Positions 16,603 to 24,855 of a DNA stretch of 45,567 bases are shown one piece after another (within the stretch, counting starts at the first letter, position 1; each line of letters starts with the position of its first letter). A program made the translations under genes and the position numbers. Below the pieces are notes generated by a model, which was not told where the DNA came from, ran no database searches, and worked only from the letters and a program-made list of their open reading frames with translations. Location: assembly GCA_029255845.1 (NCBI GenBank), contig JAJVLF010000015.1:1-45567 (forward strand), given 5' to 3'. The stretch is from Campylobacterota bacterium. Lineage in GTDB: Bacteria; Campylobacterota; Campylobacteria; Campylobacterales; JAJVLF01.

Positions 16603-17694
16603 TTATTTTCCTGTGTATTTAACTGTTATTGAAGATTTATAAATAGCATTATTATAGTCATTAGTCCCACTTATTTGGGAGGTAGCAAAAGCATAAACAG
16701 TAAATTTGTAGTTATGAGTTTCTCCAGCAGGAGGAAAAGGAGCTAAATAAGATGGAGTGCCAAAATCATTAGGTATATTTCTACTATTTTCATAATTAGA
16801 CAAAGGCCCTTTAGGAAGAGATGTAATACTCTTAGGTATATTTATAATATTCCAATGATATTTATCTACATCTAAATCTTTTAAAGATATTGCATAACTT
16901 TTGATAATATCTTTATCTTTAATATCACTCTGGACATCCCACGAAAAAGCAGGAGATAATGAAGAATATGCTTCGCTTAAAAACTCTCCTTCTTGCACAT
17001 CATTTGATTTTAATGTAATCCCTTTGGGTAAATCTGGTTTATTTTCTTTTGGTTGATTTCCATCTGATGTATCATTTGTATCTAATATAGATTTACCTAT
17101 CGTAAGCACCCCTGAAGATGCTTCAAATGATACATTTTCTAATGTGTTGTCAGCTTTATCAAAACCATCAAAAGCACCAGCATTATGGATTGGTTGCCAT
17201 TTTTTATCAGGAGTAAAATACCATATTGAAATTCCTTTACTTTTACTCTCACTAAATAAAAAAGCATCTCCAGTATTAACCCAAAAATACCAACCTATAT
17301 TAAAATCTTTACTTTCTAATAAGACAGCTTTTTGATTAGCTGTATCATCTGTGGGATTGTTTGTGATAGCACCAAAAGTGATAGCTTCTTTTATTTTATC
17401 TAGGCTTATATCATCAAAAACATTTTCTGCTTTAGGGAAGCCATCAAATGCATTTGCACTATGAATGGGTTGCCATTTTTTATCAAGAGTGAAATGCCAA
17501 ACTGCAAAACCACCACCTTCCTTGCTTTGAGTGAGATATGGGACATTTTTTGAGCTACTATCTTTAGCTACCCAAAATAGATATTGCATAGTAGGAGTTG
17601 AATTAGATATTTTTTCTACTAACTCATTAAAAGTTTTTGCATATAAATTATTAAAAATAAATGTATGCAAAAAAGCAATAAAAATCCATTTCAC
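16603..17694 (-). CDS. Exported repeat protein with C-terminal PEBP (YbhB-like) domain, copy 1
   Basis: 363 residues with an N-terminal signal peptide (about 1-19). It has two copies of the same repeat as its neighbour: first TPTMQYLFWVAKD...WHFTLDKKWQPIHSANAFDGFPKA, then NIGWYFWVNTG...WYFTPDKKWQPIHNAGAFDGFDKA. The C-terminal PEBP-like domain contains SLSPAFSWDVQ, AISLKDLDV, WNIINIPKS and PPAGETHNYKFTVYAFA. Compared with copy 2 the PEBP part is more divergent. It lies 12 bases after flgG on the same strand, so it may be transcribed with the flagellar rod genes; no functional link is implied. A local gene duplication created the pair. Confidence 0.65.
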   Translation of the reverse strand: MKWIFIAFLHTFIFNNLYAKTFNELVEKISNSTPTMQYLFWVAKDSSSKNVPYLTQSKEGGGFAVWHFTLDKKWQPIHSANAFDGFPKAENVFDDISLDKIKEAITFGAITNNPTDDTANQKAVLLESKDFNIGWYFWVNTGDAFLFSESKSKGISIWYFTPDKKWQPIHNAGAFDGFDKADNTLENVSFEASSGVLTIGKSILDTNDTSDGNQPKENKPDLPKGITLKSNDVQEGEFLSEAYSSLSPAFSWDVQSDIKDKDIIKSYAISLKDLDVDKYHWNIINIPKSITSLPKGPLSNYENSRNIPNDFGTPSYLAPFPPAGETHNYKFTVYAFATSQISGTNDYNNAIYKSSITVKYTGK

Positions 17695-17706
17695 ATTAAA
17701 CCTTTA

Positions 17707-18495
17707 CTATCTCTTTAATTGATTAACAGTCTGAAGCATTTCATCAGATGTGATGATGGCTTTAGAGTTTGCCTCATAAGCTCTTTGCCCTGCTATTAAA
17801 TCGGTCATTTCATTTACTAGCTTTACATTTGAAAGCTCAATAAACCCTTGTCTAGTTTGTCCTAATCCATTAATCCCTGCAATCCCTGCAATAGGAGCCC
17901 CACTAGATGCAGATTCTTGAAACATAGTTCCACCCATAGCATGTAGTCCTGCTTGATTTACAAAACTAGTAAGCAAAATCTGACCTACTTGTGCTGGAGC
18001 TCTATTATTGCCTTCAAGCACACTAACCATACCATCTTCACTAATATTAACATCTGTTACATTAGCAGGTATAGTTATTTGTGGGTTAAGCAAATATCCC
18101 TCAGATGTGGTAATATTACCATCTCCATTAATCTTAAAATTACCATTTTTAGTATAAGCTTCACTTCCATCAGGAAGAATAACAGAAAAAAATCCCTCTC
18201 CTGTAATAGCAATATCTAAATCATTTCCAGTTTCTTTTAAGCTACCAATTTCAAATATCTTAGCCGTAGAAGATAGCTTACTACCTAAACCAATTTGTAT
18301 CCCTGTAGGAGATATAGTTGTAGCAGAAGTAGAAGTTCCTGCATACTTCATAGTCTGATATATTAAATCTGTAAATTCTGCTCTGTTTTTCTTAAAACCA
18401 GAAGTATTTGCATTGGCGATATTATTGGAAATAGTATCAATATTTTTTTGCTGGGAAATCATCCCTGTGGCTGCCGAATAAAGAGATCGTATCAT
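17707..18495 (-). CDS. flgG: Flagellar distal rod protein FlgG
   Basis: 262 residues, the usual FlgG length. N-terminal rod/hook signature (MIRSLYSAATGMISQQKNIDTISNNIANANTSGFK), central D1 region with LDIAITGEGFFSV, and the C-terminal helix NVKLVNEMTDLIAGQRAYEANSKAI with DEMLQTVNQL. It forms the distal rod of the flagellar basal body in the periplasm and is exported by the flagellar type III system without a cleaved signal. It sits directly after flgF. Confidence 0.96.
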   Translation of the reverse strand: MIRSLYSAATGMISQQKNIDTISNNIANANTSGFKKNRAEFTDLIYQTMKYAGTSTSATTISPTGIQIGLGSKLSSTAKIFEIGSLKETGNDLDIAITGEGFFSVILPDGSEAYTKNGNFKINGDGNITTSEGYLLNPQITIPANVTDVNISEDGMVSVLEGNNRAPAQVGQILLTSFVNQAGLHAMGGTMFQESASSGAPIAGIAGINGLGQTRQGFIELSNVKLVNEMTDLIAGQRAYEANSKAIITSDEMLQTVNQLKR

Positions 18496-18509
18496 TTATT
18501 TACCTTTTA

Positions 18510-19304
18510 TTAATTTTTTACAACAGCTATTTTATTAATAGCTTCATTATTCATATCATCCATTTGTGTGGTCATAGCTTTTTGATTAAACTCTATTGAG
18601 CGATTTACGATTATTAAATTTGTCATAGCTATCACAGGGTTTACATTACTTCCCTCTAAAAATCCTTGCTGTAAGGCATTTGGATTATTTACAAGTGAAT
18701 ATATACCATTTTTTAATGGTTTATAAATCCCATCAGATTTTTTTTCTAAATATTTTAAATTATTAACTTCATATATTTGTATTTTATTTACAATCTCATT
18801 ACCTTGATATATATTTCCATCTGAGTCTATATGTGGAGATTGTCCAGTTAATATGATAGGTTTATCATTGGCACCCATTATAGGATTACCATTACTTTTA
18901 TTAACAAGCCTACTTTGAGAATCTATTGCTAAATTACCTTTTTTGCTTAAAAGCATATTGCCTTTCGCATCTTTTGTAGAAAAAAATAAATTATCTTTAT
19001 TTAAAACCAAATCTAGCTTATTATCAGTTTTTCTAAGAGTCCCCATAGAAAAATCAGTATATTCTTCAACTACTTGAGGAACCCTGTCCATAGTCCTATG
19101 TAAAAATTTAGCCCCTTCTTTAGTGTGATTACCTAAAGGAAGCTCTTTTCTTTTTTCATCATGGATTCTAATATAATCCCCAACAATAAGATTATCTTTT
19201 TTGAAAGAAGTAGTATTAACATTAGCGAGATTATTGGTAACCACATCAAGCCTATTAAAGCTAGTAACCATACCCCCTACTGCATTATAATAACCATTTT
19301 GCAT
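18510..19304 (-). CDS. flgF: Flagellar proximal rod protein FlgF (FlgG-like)
   Basis: 264 residues, starting MQNGYYNAVGGMVTSFNRLDVVTNNLANVNTTSFKK, the rod/hook N-terminal heptad signature. A C-terminal helix IAMTNLIIVNRSIEFNQKAMTTQMDDMNNEAINKIAVVK follows. More divergent than the neighbouring FlgG and placed upstream of it, as expected for FlgF (named flgG1 or flgF in some Campylobacterota). It is part of the basal-body rod. Fourteen bases separate it from flgG. Confidence 0.88.
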   Translation of the reverse strand: MQNGYYNAVGGMVTSFNRLDVVTNNLANVNTTSFKKDNLIVGDYIRIHDEKRKELPLGNHTKEGAKFLHRTMDRVPQVVEEYTDFSMGTLRKTDNKLDLVLNKDNLFFSTKDAKGNMLLSKKGNLAIDSQSRLVNKSNGNPIMGANDKPIILTGQSPHIDSDGNIYQGNEIVNKIQIYEVNNLKYLEKKSDGIYKPLKNGIYSLVNNPNALQQGFLEGSNVNPVIAMTNLIIVNRSIEFNQKAMTTQMDDMNNEAINKIAVVKN

Positions 19305-19382
19305 ATCAAACCTTACTCTTTTTTATATCAAACTAAGGAAGCAATTAATATTCCAATAAGTTAAATTAGGTAATATATGGGC

Positions 19383-19459
19383 GACCTTATCGTCTAGCTG
19401 GCCAAGGACATTAGAGTTTCATTCTAAAAACGGAGGTTCAAATCCTTCTAGGGTCGCCA
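19383..19459 (+). tRNA. tRNA-Glu (UUC)
   Basis: Cloverleaf of 77 bases including an encoded CCA. Acceptor GACCTTA pairs with TAGGGTC (one G-U), discriminator G, then CCA. The anticodon stem TTAGA/TCTAA encloses the loop GTTTCAT with anticodon TTC. The T arm GGAGG/CCTTC has TTCAAAT in its loop. The D-arm core CGTCTAG..GGCCAAGGAC matches bacterial tRNA-Glu. A GGC upstream and a longer alternative acceptor were considered and rejected. Confidence 0.93.
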
Positions 19460-19461
19460 AT

Positions 19462-19525
19462 ATTGGCATTAAGCTTTGGCTTAATGACGATTACAGAGAA
19501 CGGATTACGGAGTACGGAGTAAAGC
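19462..19525. repeat. Dispersed palindromic repeat, copy B
   Basis: Immediately after the tRNA: ATTGGCATTAAG, a short loop, CTTAATGACGATTAC, then a degenerate ACGGATTACGGAGTACGGAG tandem. It aligns with the reverse complement of 13671-13720 over the stem and the following GATTAC units. The stem may also serve as a terminator for the tRNA transcript. Confidence 0.6.
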
Positions 19526-19578
19526 ATTTAAGTTTATTTTTAATTTATATTTTTATTAAAAAAAACGATTGTAGTATT

Positions 19579-19926
19579 ATGGAATACAAAACAAAAATAG
19601 AACAATTATCAAACAAATTAGATATAAATCTTCAAAGTTTATTATATGAAAACTCTAACTACCTTCCTACTATAACATCAACCTTTAAATGCATAGAAAA
19701 TAGTTCTGAGCCTTTTAAGAGGCTATTAAGACATGATCTTGAGTTAGAGCATAATGTAAAATTAAAAATAGGCAAAGCATTACATTTTCATTATAATTTA
19801 GACAAATCTCTTAAGCCACCATATACGAAGTATTTTAACTATATATTAATATCTTTACTTGAAGAAAAATCTAATAATACTTTTGAAGAATTAGAAGAAA
19901 AGAGTCCTTACATCAATCACCATTAA
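19579..19926 (+). CDS. Hypothetical protein downstream of tRNA-Glu (115 aa)
   Basis: 115 residues starting MEYKTKIEQLSNKLDINLQSLL. I do not recognise it. It has no signal peptide or membrane helix; it is mostly predicted helical with several histidines (ALHFHYNLDK, ending YINHH). The gene stands alone on the plus strand between tRNA-Glu plus a dispersed repeat and the convergent fliO-like gene. This location (3' of a tRNA) is a common site for acquired genes, but no integrase or attachment duplication is visible. Confidence 0.5.
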   Translation: MEYKTKIEQLSNKLDINLQSLLYENSNYLPTITSTFKCIENSSEPFKRLLRHDLELEHNVKLKIGKALHFHYNLDKSLKPPYTKYFNYILISLLEEKSNNTFEELEEKSPYINHH

Positions 19927-19947
19927 AACTATTAATAGTTAGTATTA

Positions 19948-20679
19948 TTAGAGATTTTCTTGGGCTTTTAGCTCTTCATTTTTTACATCTTCAACTTGCT
20001 GTAAATAAAAATCAAAATTATCTGGTGCATTAGAATTGACTTTATCTATTAAAGTTGCGAAATTATTTCCACTTAGGACTATATATCTCGTATCATTAAG
20101 CTCAAATACTATTAATTTTGTTTTTAAGTCAATTTGTCGGACAAATATTAATTTATAACCTTTTAAGTTATTTAGCTTTAGTGATTCATTTGTTTTTCTT
20201 TTTATCATGAAATAAAATATTAATAGTATAGATATAATTGAGAGCATTAAAATATAAGAGCCTATACCGATAGTTGGTGCTGGATTGCTCCTTAAAGGCT
20301 CACTACTAGCAAATAAAGAACCTGCTATATTTTTTCTAATAGATATTTTTATATTTTTACCATCAAAGCTTTTTTCTACTTCTATTAAAAAATTTTTTGC
20401 TTTTAATATTTTTATTTGTGAGTGATTTTTATAATATGCAAATTCTATAGCAGGGATTATACTATTTTGGATATTTATTATTTTATCTTTTATGGATAAT
20501 TTATCATCAATTCTAATAATGATGTCTTCATTAATTGCACTTTTAGAGATATTTCCATCAAAGGATTTATTTAAATATAATGATAAGGTTATCTTATTAA
20601 GATTTTTTATTAACTTATAAGAAGTAATTTGAGAATATAAAGAAGAAGCTAAAATAAAAATAAAAAATAAAAATTTCAT
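19948..20679 (-). CDS. fliO: FliO-like flagellar biosynthesis protein
   Basis: 243 residues with a signal-like N-terminus (about 1-17). A periplasmic region follows, then one transmembrane helix (about 142-163, YILMLSIISILLIFYFMI). The cytoplasmic domain with LKGYKLIFVRQIDLKTKLIVFELNDTRYIVLSGNNFATLIDKV is the FliO-type fold near the export gate. It is placed immediately after fliN, whose stop it abuts, as expected for FliO. The extra N-terminal periplasmic domain makes it longer than enterobacterial FliO but is usual in this phylum. The name rests mostly on context and the C-terminal domain. Confidence 0.65.
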   Translation of the reverse strand: MKFLFFIFILASSLYSQITSYKLIKNLNKITLSLYLNKSFDGNISKSAINEDIIIRIDDKLSIKDKIINIQNSIIPAIEFAYYKNHSQIKILKAKNFLIEVEKSFDGKNIKISIRKNIAGSLFASSEPLRSNPAPTIGIGSYILMLSIISILLIFYFMIKRKTNESLKLNNLKGYKLIFVRQIDLKTKLIVFELNDTRYIVLSGNNFATLIDKVNSNAPDNFDFYLQQVEDVKNEELKAQENL

Positions 20680-21009
20680 TTAATCATAATTACTAACAAC
20701 ATTTTTAGAATCTAAGATTTCATTAACCCTTATCGCTAGATTTTTTTCATAAACCATAACATCACCTTTGCCAAACATTTTATTATTTATATATAAAGCT
20801 ACACTTTCTCCTGCGGCTTTATTTAAATCAATAACATATTCTTTTTTCATTTTAATAAATTCAAGCAATGGTAAAACGGTTTGCCCTAAATCAGCATGAA
20901 TACTGATTTCCATATCAAGCATACTTCCATAATCTACTTTTGTCGATGATATGGTTGATTCTAGCTCACCTATAATTTTTTTTAAATTTTCAATATTAAC
21001 ATCATCCAT
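20680..21009 (-). CDS. fliN: Flagellar motor switch protein FliN
   Basis: 109 residues with a C-terminal SpoA/FliN domain: MLDMEISIHADLGQTVLPLLEFIKMKKEYVIDLNKAAGESVALYINNKMFGKGDVMVYEKNLAIRVNEIL. It forms the C-ring that sets the direction of rotation and receives export cargo. Shorter N-terminus than FliY. It precedes the FliO-like gene and follows a CheX-like gene by 13 bases. Secure. Confidence 0.93.
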   Translation of the reverse strand: MDDVNIENLKKIIGELESTISSTKVDYGSMLDMEISIHADLGQTVLPLLEFIKMKKEYVIDLNKAAGESVALYINNKMFGKGDVMVYEKNLAIRVNEILDSKNVVSNYD

Positions 21010-21022
21010 CTCAATCCTTTAA

Positions 21023-21433
21023 TTAATATGCGAGCAAAATATAAGTTTCTTCAACTTTAAAGTATTTTTTTATGTAATTATCCATATTTTTGGGTTGTAT
21101 TATCTCTGGCACCTTCAATTTGGCATCTTTATTTGAATCTGATAAAGCCCATTTTAATTTCCCTACAATTAAATTTGATAATTCTTTGATAAAATCCTCT
21201 AGTTCTTCATCTTCTAAGTCTTCTTTAAGCCCAGAATATATGCCACTAAGAAAAACTAATCCTTCTTTTGACATTCCTATAATTATTTCTTTATTTTTAT
21301 TATTATCTATAATATTTATTTTAGCATAAAGCAATGAGCTTTTATTTTCTGGCGGTTTAGCTATGGCTTGAATGGTGATATCAAAAGCTTCTTGAAAAAC
21401 TTTATATATGGATTGCAATAAATAATGTGTCAT
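21023..21433 (-). CDS. CheX-like chemotaxis phosphatase
   Basis: 136 residues. The central helix EDFIKELSNLIVGKLKW carries the E-x-x-N pair (E84, N87) used by CheC/CheX/FliY proteins to dephosphorylate CheY-P. The flanking fold (IIIGMSKEGLVFLSGIYSG) fits CheX. It is encoded with fliN and the FliO-like protein, matching a role at the motor switch. Only one E-x-x-N helix is present, as in CheX rather than CheC. Function is inferred from motif and neighbours. Confidence 0.7.
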   Translation of the reverse strand: MTHYLLQSIYKVFQEAFDITIQAIAKPPENKSSLLYAKINIIDNNKNKEIIIGMSKEGLVFLSGIYSGLKEDLEDEELEDFIKELSNLIVGKLKWALSDSNKDAKLKVPEIIQPKNMDNYIKKYFKVEETYILLAY

Positions 21434-21446
21434 AATTACCTTGTTT

Positions 21447-22466
21447 TTAAAATTCTTCGCTCATATCAAGACCACCTTTTTTATAATTAGTGACATTTCC
21501 TTCAAAAAAATTAACCTTTTGTGCATTAAAATCATTATAGGTATCAATCCAAGTAATAGGGTTCTTTGAGTTATAAATCGGTTTTAATCCACAAGTTCTC
21601 AATCTTTTATCGCATAAATACTGGATATATTCTTTTATTATATTATTGGTTAGCCCTAATATCTGACCACTAGTAATATATTGACCCCAAGATACTTCAA
21701 GCTCACATGCTTTTTTAAACATCCCATATACTTTTTCATCTAATTCTTTAGTGAAAAGCTCAGGTCTTTCAACTCTCATAGTTTTAATCATATGCTGATA
21801 TAAGCTTAGATGAGTATTTTCATCTCTTTGTATAAATTTAATCATCTGTGTGGTGCCTCGCATTTTTCCAGATCTACTAAGAGCATAAAAATAAGTAAAA
21901 CCACTATAAAAATATATCCCCTCAAGCATTACATTTGCAAACATAGATAATAATATATTCTCATCTGTAGGATTATCTGCAAGTTCTGTATATACTTGAG
22001 CTATTTCATCATTTTTTGCTTTTAGTTTATCATCTTTTCTCCATAATTCATATATATCATCTGAATTATCAGCAATACCATCCACTAAAACAGCATAACT
22101 TTGTGAATGCAAGGCCTCTTCAAAAGCTTGTCTTGCTAAAAGAATATTAACTTCAGGGGCTGTAATATATGGATTTAGATTATCCATAATTTGATTTGTT
22201 TGCACTGAATCCATAAAAATTAATTGACTAAGAGCCTTATCATAAGCATATCTTTCATTATAGCTAAGAGTTTTATATTCTTTAATATCATCATTTAATG
22301 TAACTTCACTAACCATCCAAGTATTAGCAAGCATTACATCCCAAAGCTTATATGCCCATTCATATTTGATATTATTCATATTAATAATACCTGATGGTTT
22401 TCCTCCAATTAGCTTAGTGCTATTTCCATCCGAGCCTTCTGGGTCATATATTTTTTTCCTACTCAT
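21447..22466 (-). CDS. nrdB: Ribonucleotide reductase class Ia small subunit
   Basis: 339-residue beta subunit that holds the di-iron tyrosyl radical for deoxyribonucleotide synthesis. D86, E117, H120 and Y124 (FMDS, EEALHSQSY) have the same spacing as E. coli D84/E115/H118/Y122. Further ligands are in VMLEGIYFYSGF and RDENTHLSLYQHM. The C-terminus (GLDMSEEF) fits the tail that binds NrdA. The nrdA gene is not in the window. The cofactor residues are intact, so the aerobic enzyme is expected to be active. Confidence 0.95.
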   Translation of the reverse strand: MSRKKIYDPEGSDGNSTKLIGGKPSGIINMNNIKYEWAYKLWDVMLANTWMVSEVTLNDDIKEYKTLSYNERYAYDKALSQLIFMDSVQTNQIMDNLNPYITAPEVNILLARQAFEEALHSQSYAVLVDGIADNSDDIYELWRKDDKLKAKNDEIAQVYTELADNPTDENILLSMFANVMLEGIYFYSGFTYFYALSRSGKMRGTTQMIKFIQRDENTHLSLYQHMIKTMRVERPELFTKELDEKVYGMFKKACELEVSWGQYITSGQILGLTNNIIKEYIQYLCDKRLRTCGLKPIYNSKNPITWIDTYNDFNAQKVNFFEGNVTNYKKGGLDMSEEF

Positions 22467-22502
22467 TTCTTTCCTTGCTTTTATCTTTTCGATATTCTAG
22501 CA

Positions 22503-24200
22503 TTACTTTCTTTCATTTACAATTTCACCATTTTCTAATTTATATATTGTCTCACATCTATCAAGTGTGCTAAGTCTATGGGCAATCATAATTAAAGTTT
22601 TATCATTGCTTAAATCATATATTTCATTCATAATTTGCTTTTCTGTTTCATCATCTAAAGCTGATGTGGCTTCATCTAAAACTAGTATTTCAGGGTCTAT
22701 ATATAATGCTCTTGCAATAGCTATTCTTTGTTTTTGTCCACCACTAAGCATGACTCCACCTTCTCCTACTTTTGTCTTTTGACCTTGCTTGGTTGATAAG
22801 AAGTCGTATATCTTAGCTTTTTTTAGCACATCATCAATTTTTTCCTCATCATAAGGAGAGCTAAATGCTACATTTTCTCCCACAGTTCCATCGAAAAGAT
22901 ATACATCTTGAGGTATGTATCCTACTTTTGACCTCCATGATTTTATATTTGAATCACTTATTTCTTTTTCATCTGAATGTATAGTGCCTTCTTTTGGCTT
23001 ATAAAGACCTATAATAATATCTACGATGGTAGATTTACCGCTACCACTTTCTCCTATAAATGCTATGCTTGAGCCTTTTTTTATAGTTAGATTTATATTT
23101 TTTAGGACTTTGTCTCCCTCATTATATTCAAAATCTAAGTTTTTTATATAAATATTATTTTTAAACTCTATTGGCTCATTGCCTAAATCTTCATTATCAT
23201 ACATCAAATCATTATGCACTATATTTAATGATGCATAATTAAACATTATTGTATTATATCCACTCATAACTCTATTAGCTGATGGCATTAAACGATAAAG
23301 AGCAAGAACAAACATAGTTATAGTAGGTAAAAAACTAGATACATCTCCATTGTATTTCCATATCAAATATGTAATCAAAGAAACAATAACACTAAATCCA
23401 ACTGCTTCTAAGAATAATCTTGGAATGCTATTTAAAGTTGCATTAGTGGTACTTGCTTGTGCAAGAGCTTGGCTGGATTCTCCAAATGTAGTTAATATGT
23501 CTTTATCATTTGATTGCAATTTTATAAGCTTGAAATTCCCAAAACTTTTATTGATAATTTCATAAAATTTTTCTTGCACTTTAGCTCTTATTGCACCTAC
23601 TTTTTTGATTTTAGCAGATATAGTTTTTATCATTAAAATGGCATTTATCACTAAAAAACAAGTTAAGGCAATCGTAATTTTCCAATTTACAAGTATCATC
23701 ATAATATATATAAATATAATTATAAAAACTTCACTCATCATAAACAAAGTAGCAGACATTAATAATGTCATATTTGATGCCTCAGTAATGATAGACTTTG
23801 TCATATTCGATGAATTTCGATTAATAAATTCTTTATAAGGCAAACCCATATAATTCTCAAAAAGCCTATAAGCAAGTAAATGATACCTACTATTAGAAAA
23901 TCTATTTAGCATATAAGTATAAAATAAATTTATAGCACTTCTAAATATATAAAAAAACACCAGCAATACACCAAATGCAACAATAAAAGAAACTTCATCT
24001 TTAAAACCAAATAAATTAAATACTTTACTATAATATTCATTTGAATGTATCACAGTAAAATCCGTAGATACAGCGATAAAAGGCATAATTGCCGAAATAC
24101 CAACAACCTCTATGATGGATATAATTATGGAAAAAAAGAATAATCCTAAAAGAAATTGCCTATCTCTTCTTGTAAGAATTGAGTTAAGTTTTTGTATCAA
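22503..24200 (-). CDS. pglK: PglK-like ABC transporter (lipid-linked oligosaccharide flippase)
   Basis: 565 residues, a half-size exporter with six N-terminal membrane helices and a C-terminal ATPase. The ATPase has Walker A GESGSGKST, ABC signature LSGGQKQR, Walker B ILVLDEATSALD and H-loop IAHRLST. The linker FVLALYRLMPSANRVMSGYNTIMFN and the length match Campylobacter PglK (WlaB), which flips undecaprenyl-linked heptasaccharide for N-glycosylation. No pgl gene cluster is next to it. A NeuD/PglD-like acetyltransferase lies about 20 kb away. The specific substrate is inferred from similarity. Confidence 0.7.
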   Translation of the reverse strand: MIQKLNSILTRRDRQFLLGLFFFSIIISIIEVVGISAIMPFIAVSTDFTVIHSNEYYSKVFNLFGFKDEVSFIVAFGVLLVFFYIFRSAINLFYTYMLNRFSNSRYHLLAYRLFENYMGLPYKEFINRNSSNMTKSIITEASNMTLLMSATLFMMSEVFIIIFIYIMMILVNWKITIALTCFLVINAILMIKTISAKIKKVGAIRAKVQEKFYEIINKSFGNFKLIKLQSNDKDILTTFGESSQALAQASTTNATLNSIPRLFLEAVGFSVIVSLITYLIWKYNGDVSSFLPTITMFVLALYRLMPSANRVMSGYNTIMFNYASLNIVHNDLMYDNEDLGNEPIEFKNNIYIKNLDFEYNEGDKVLKNINLTIKKGSSIAFIGESGSGKSTIVDIIIGLYKPKEGTIHSDEKEISDSNIKSWRSKVGYIPQDVYLFDGTVGENVAFSSPYDEEKIDDVLKKAKIYDFLSTKQGQKTKVGEGGVMLSGGQKQRIAIARALYIDPEILVLDEATSALDDETEKQIMNEIYDLSNDKTLIMIAHRLSTLDRCETIYKLENGEIVNERK

Positions 24201-24277
24201 TGCAGTTTCCTAATGACGAATTGAAAGTATTTTATTGTTTTTTTGATTAAAGTTTGATTATTCTAATAATATATTAA

Positions 24278-24283
24278 TATAAT
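24278..24283 (+). promoter_or_regulatory. Probable -10 box for rpmH
   Basis: TATAAT at 24278-24283 in an AT-rich periodic stretch, oriented to rpmH. The expected start of transcription (about 24290) would place the long hairpin at 24294-24355 at the very 5' end of the rpmH leader. No distinct -35 is seen, as is usual in this phylum. Confidence 0.45.
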
Positions 24284-24293
24284 AATGGCTTAT

Positions 24294-24355
24294 GGGAACT
24301 TCTATTAATACAAAATAAATAGCTAATATTATATTTTGTATTAATAGAGGTTCCC
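24294..24355. repeat. Long palindromic hairpin in the rpmH leader
   Basis: Inverted repeat with 23-base arms (24294-24316 and 24333-24355; ends GGGAACTTC / GAGGTTCCC) and a single G-U type mismatch. It lies between the divergent pglK and rpmH. It is not a terminator in this setting. Related half-sites are at 29879-29900, 36122-36138 and 44519-44532, so it may belong to a repeat family. In RNA it would form a strong stem close to the 5' end of the ribosomal-protein transcript. Confidence 0.7.
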
Positions 24356-24379
24356 TTATCTAAATTTAAGGACAAATTA

Positions 24380-24514
24380 GTGAAACGAACTTATCAACCA
24401 CATAATACACCAAGAAAAAGAACTCATGGTTTTAGACTTAGAATGAAGACTAAAAATGGTAGAAGATTAATTAATAGAAGAAGAGCTAAGGGCAGAGCAA
24501 GATTGGCAGTTTAA
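24380..24514 (+). CDS. rpmH: Ribosomal protein L34
   Basis: 44 residues from a GTG start (SD-like AAGGAC upstream), [22 protein letters not shown], ending [10 protein letters not shown]. Matches L34 along its full length. Very basic, as expected. First gene of the conserved rpmH-rnpA-yidD-yidC-jag-mnmE set near the origin in many bacteria. It overlaps the most likely rnpA start (ATT at 24502). Confidence 0.97.
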   Translation: MKRTYQPHNTPRKRTHGFRLRMKTKNGRRLINRRRAKGRARLAV

Positions 24515-24855
24515 AGGACTTTGATAGCATTAAAACTCATAATGAGTTTGGTGTTGTTTATAAAAAAGGTGTTAAGCTAAATACGAAAACAGTTATTGTG
24601 TATTATCTAAATGGAAATATCAAAAATGTTGGCTTTACTGCTAGTAAAAAAATAGGCATAGCAGTTGTAAGAAACAGGGCTAAAAGACTTTTAAGAGCTG
24701 TATTTTTACAAAATATAGATAGGCTTCAAATTGGCAGTTTTGTTTTTGTGGCTAAACATAATCTTGTAGAATGTGGATTTCATCAAGTGAATAAAGATAT
24801 ATATTGGGCATTAAATAAATTAAATGTTATCAAAAAAAAGCCCAATAAAATATAA
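24502..24855 (+). CDS. rnpA: RNase P protein component, non-canonical start
   Basis: RnpA, the protein part of RNase P that matures tRNA 5' ends. [39 protein letters not shown] (the RNR motif) and the tail [11 protein letters not shown] are diagnostic. The conserved N-terminus (from KDFD) lies upstream of the first GTG (24598), and the frame has no ATG, GTG or TTG back to the preceding stop. Candidates are ATT at 24502, with AAGGG nine bases upstream and inside rpmH, or TTA at 24511, which aligns with the ATG expected from relatives. With ATT the protein is 117 residues, a normal length. It overlaps yidD by 32 bases. Confidence 0.85.
   Translation: MGSLKDFDSIKTHNEFGVVYKKGVKLNTKTVIVYYLNGNIKNVGFTASKKIGIAVVRNRAKRLLRAVFLQNIDRLQIGSFVFVAKHNLVECGFHQVNKDIYWALNKLNVIKKKPNKI

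Noticed and set aside
19380-19459. Longer tRNA with acceptor GGCGACC/GGTCGCC
   Set aside because: It leaves the D arm misplaced and gives too many bases; the 77-base fold with GACCTTA/TAGGGTC and encoded CCA fits tRNA-Glu.
24294-24355. Intrinsic terminator between pglK and rpmH
   Set aside because: The flanking genes diverge, so no transcript ends here; the arms match a repeat family and no U-tract follows.
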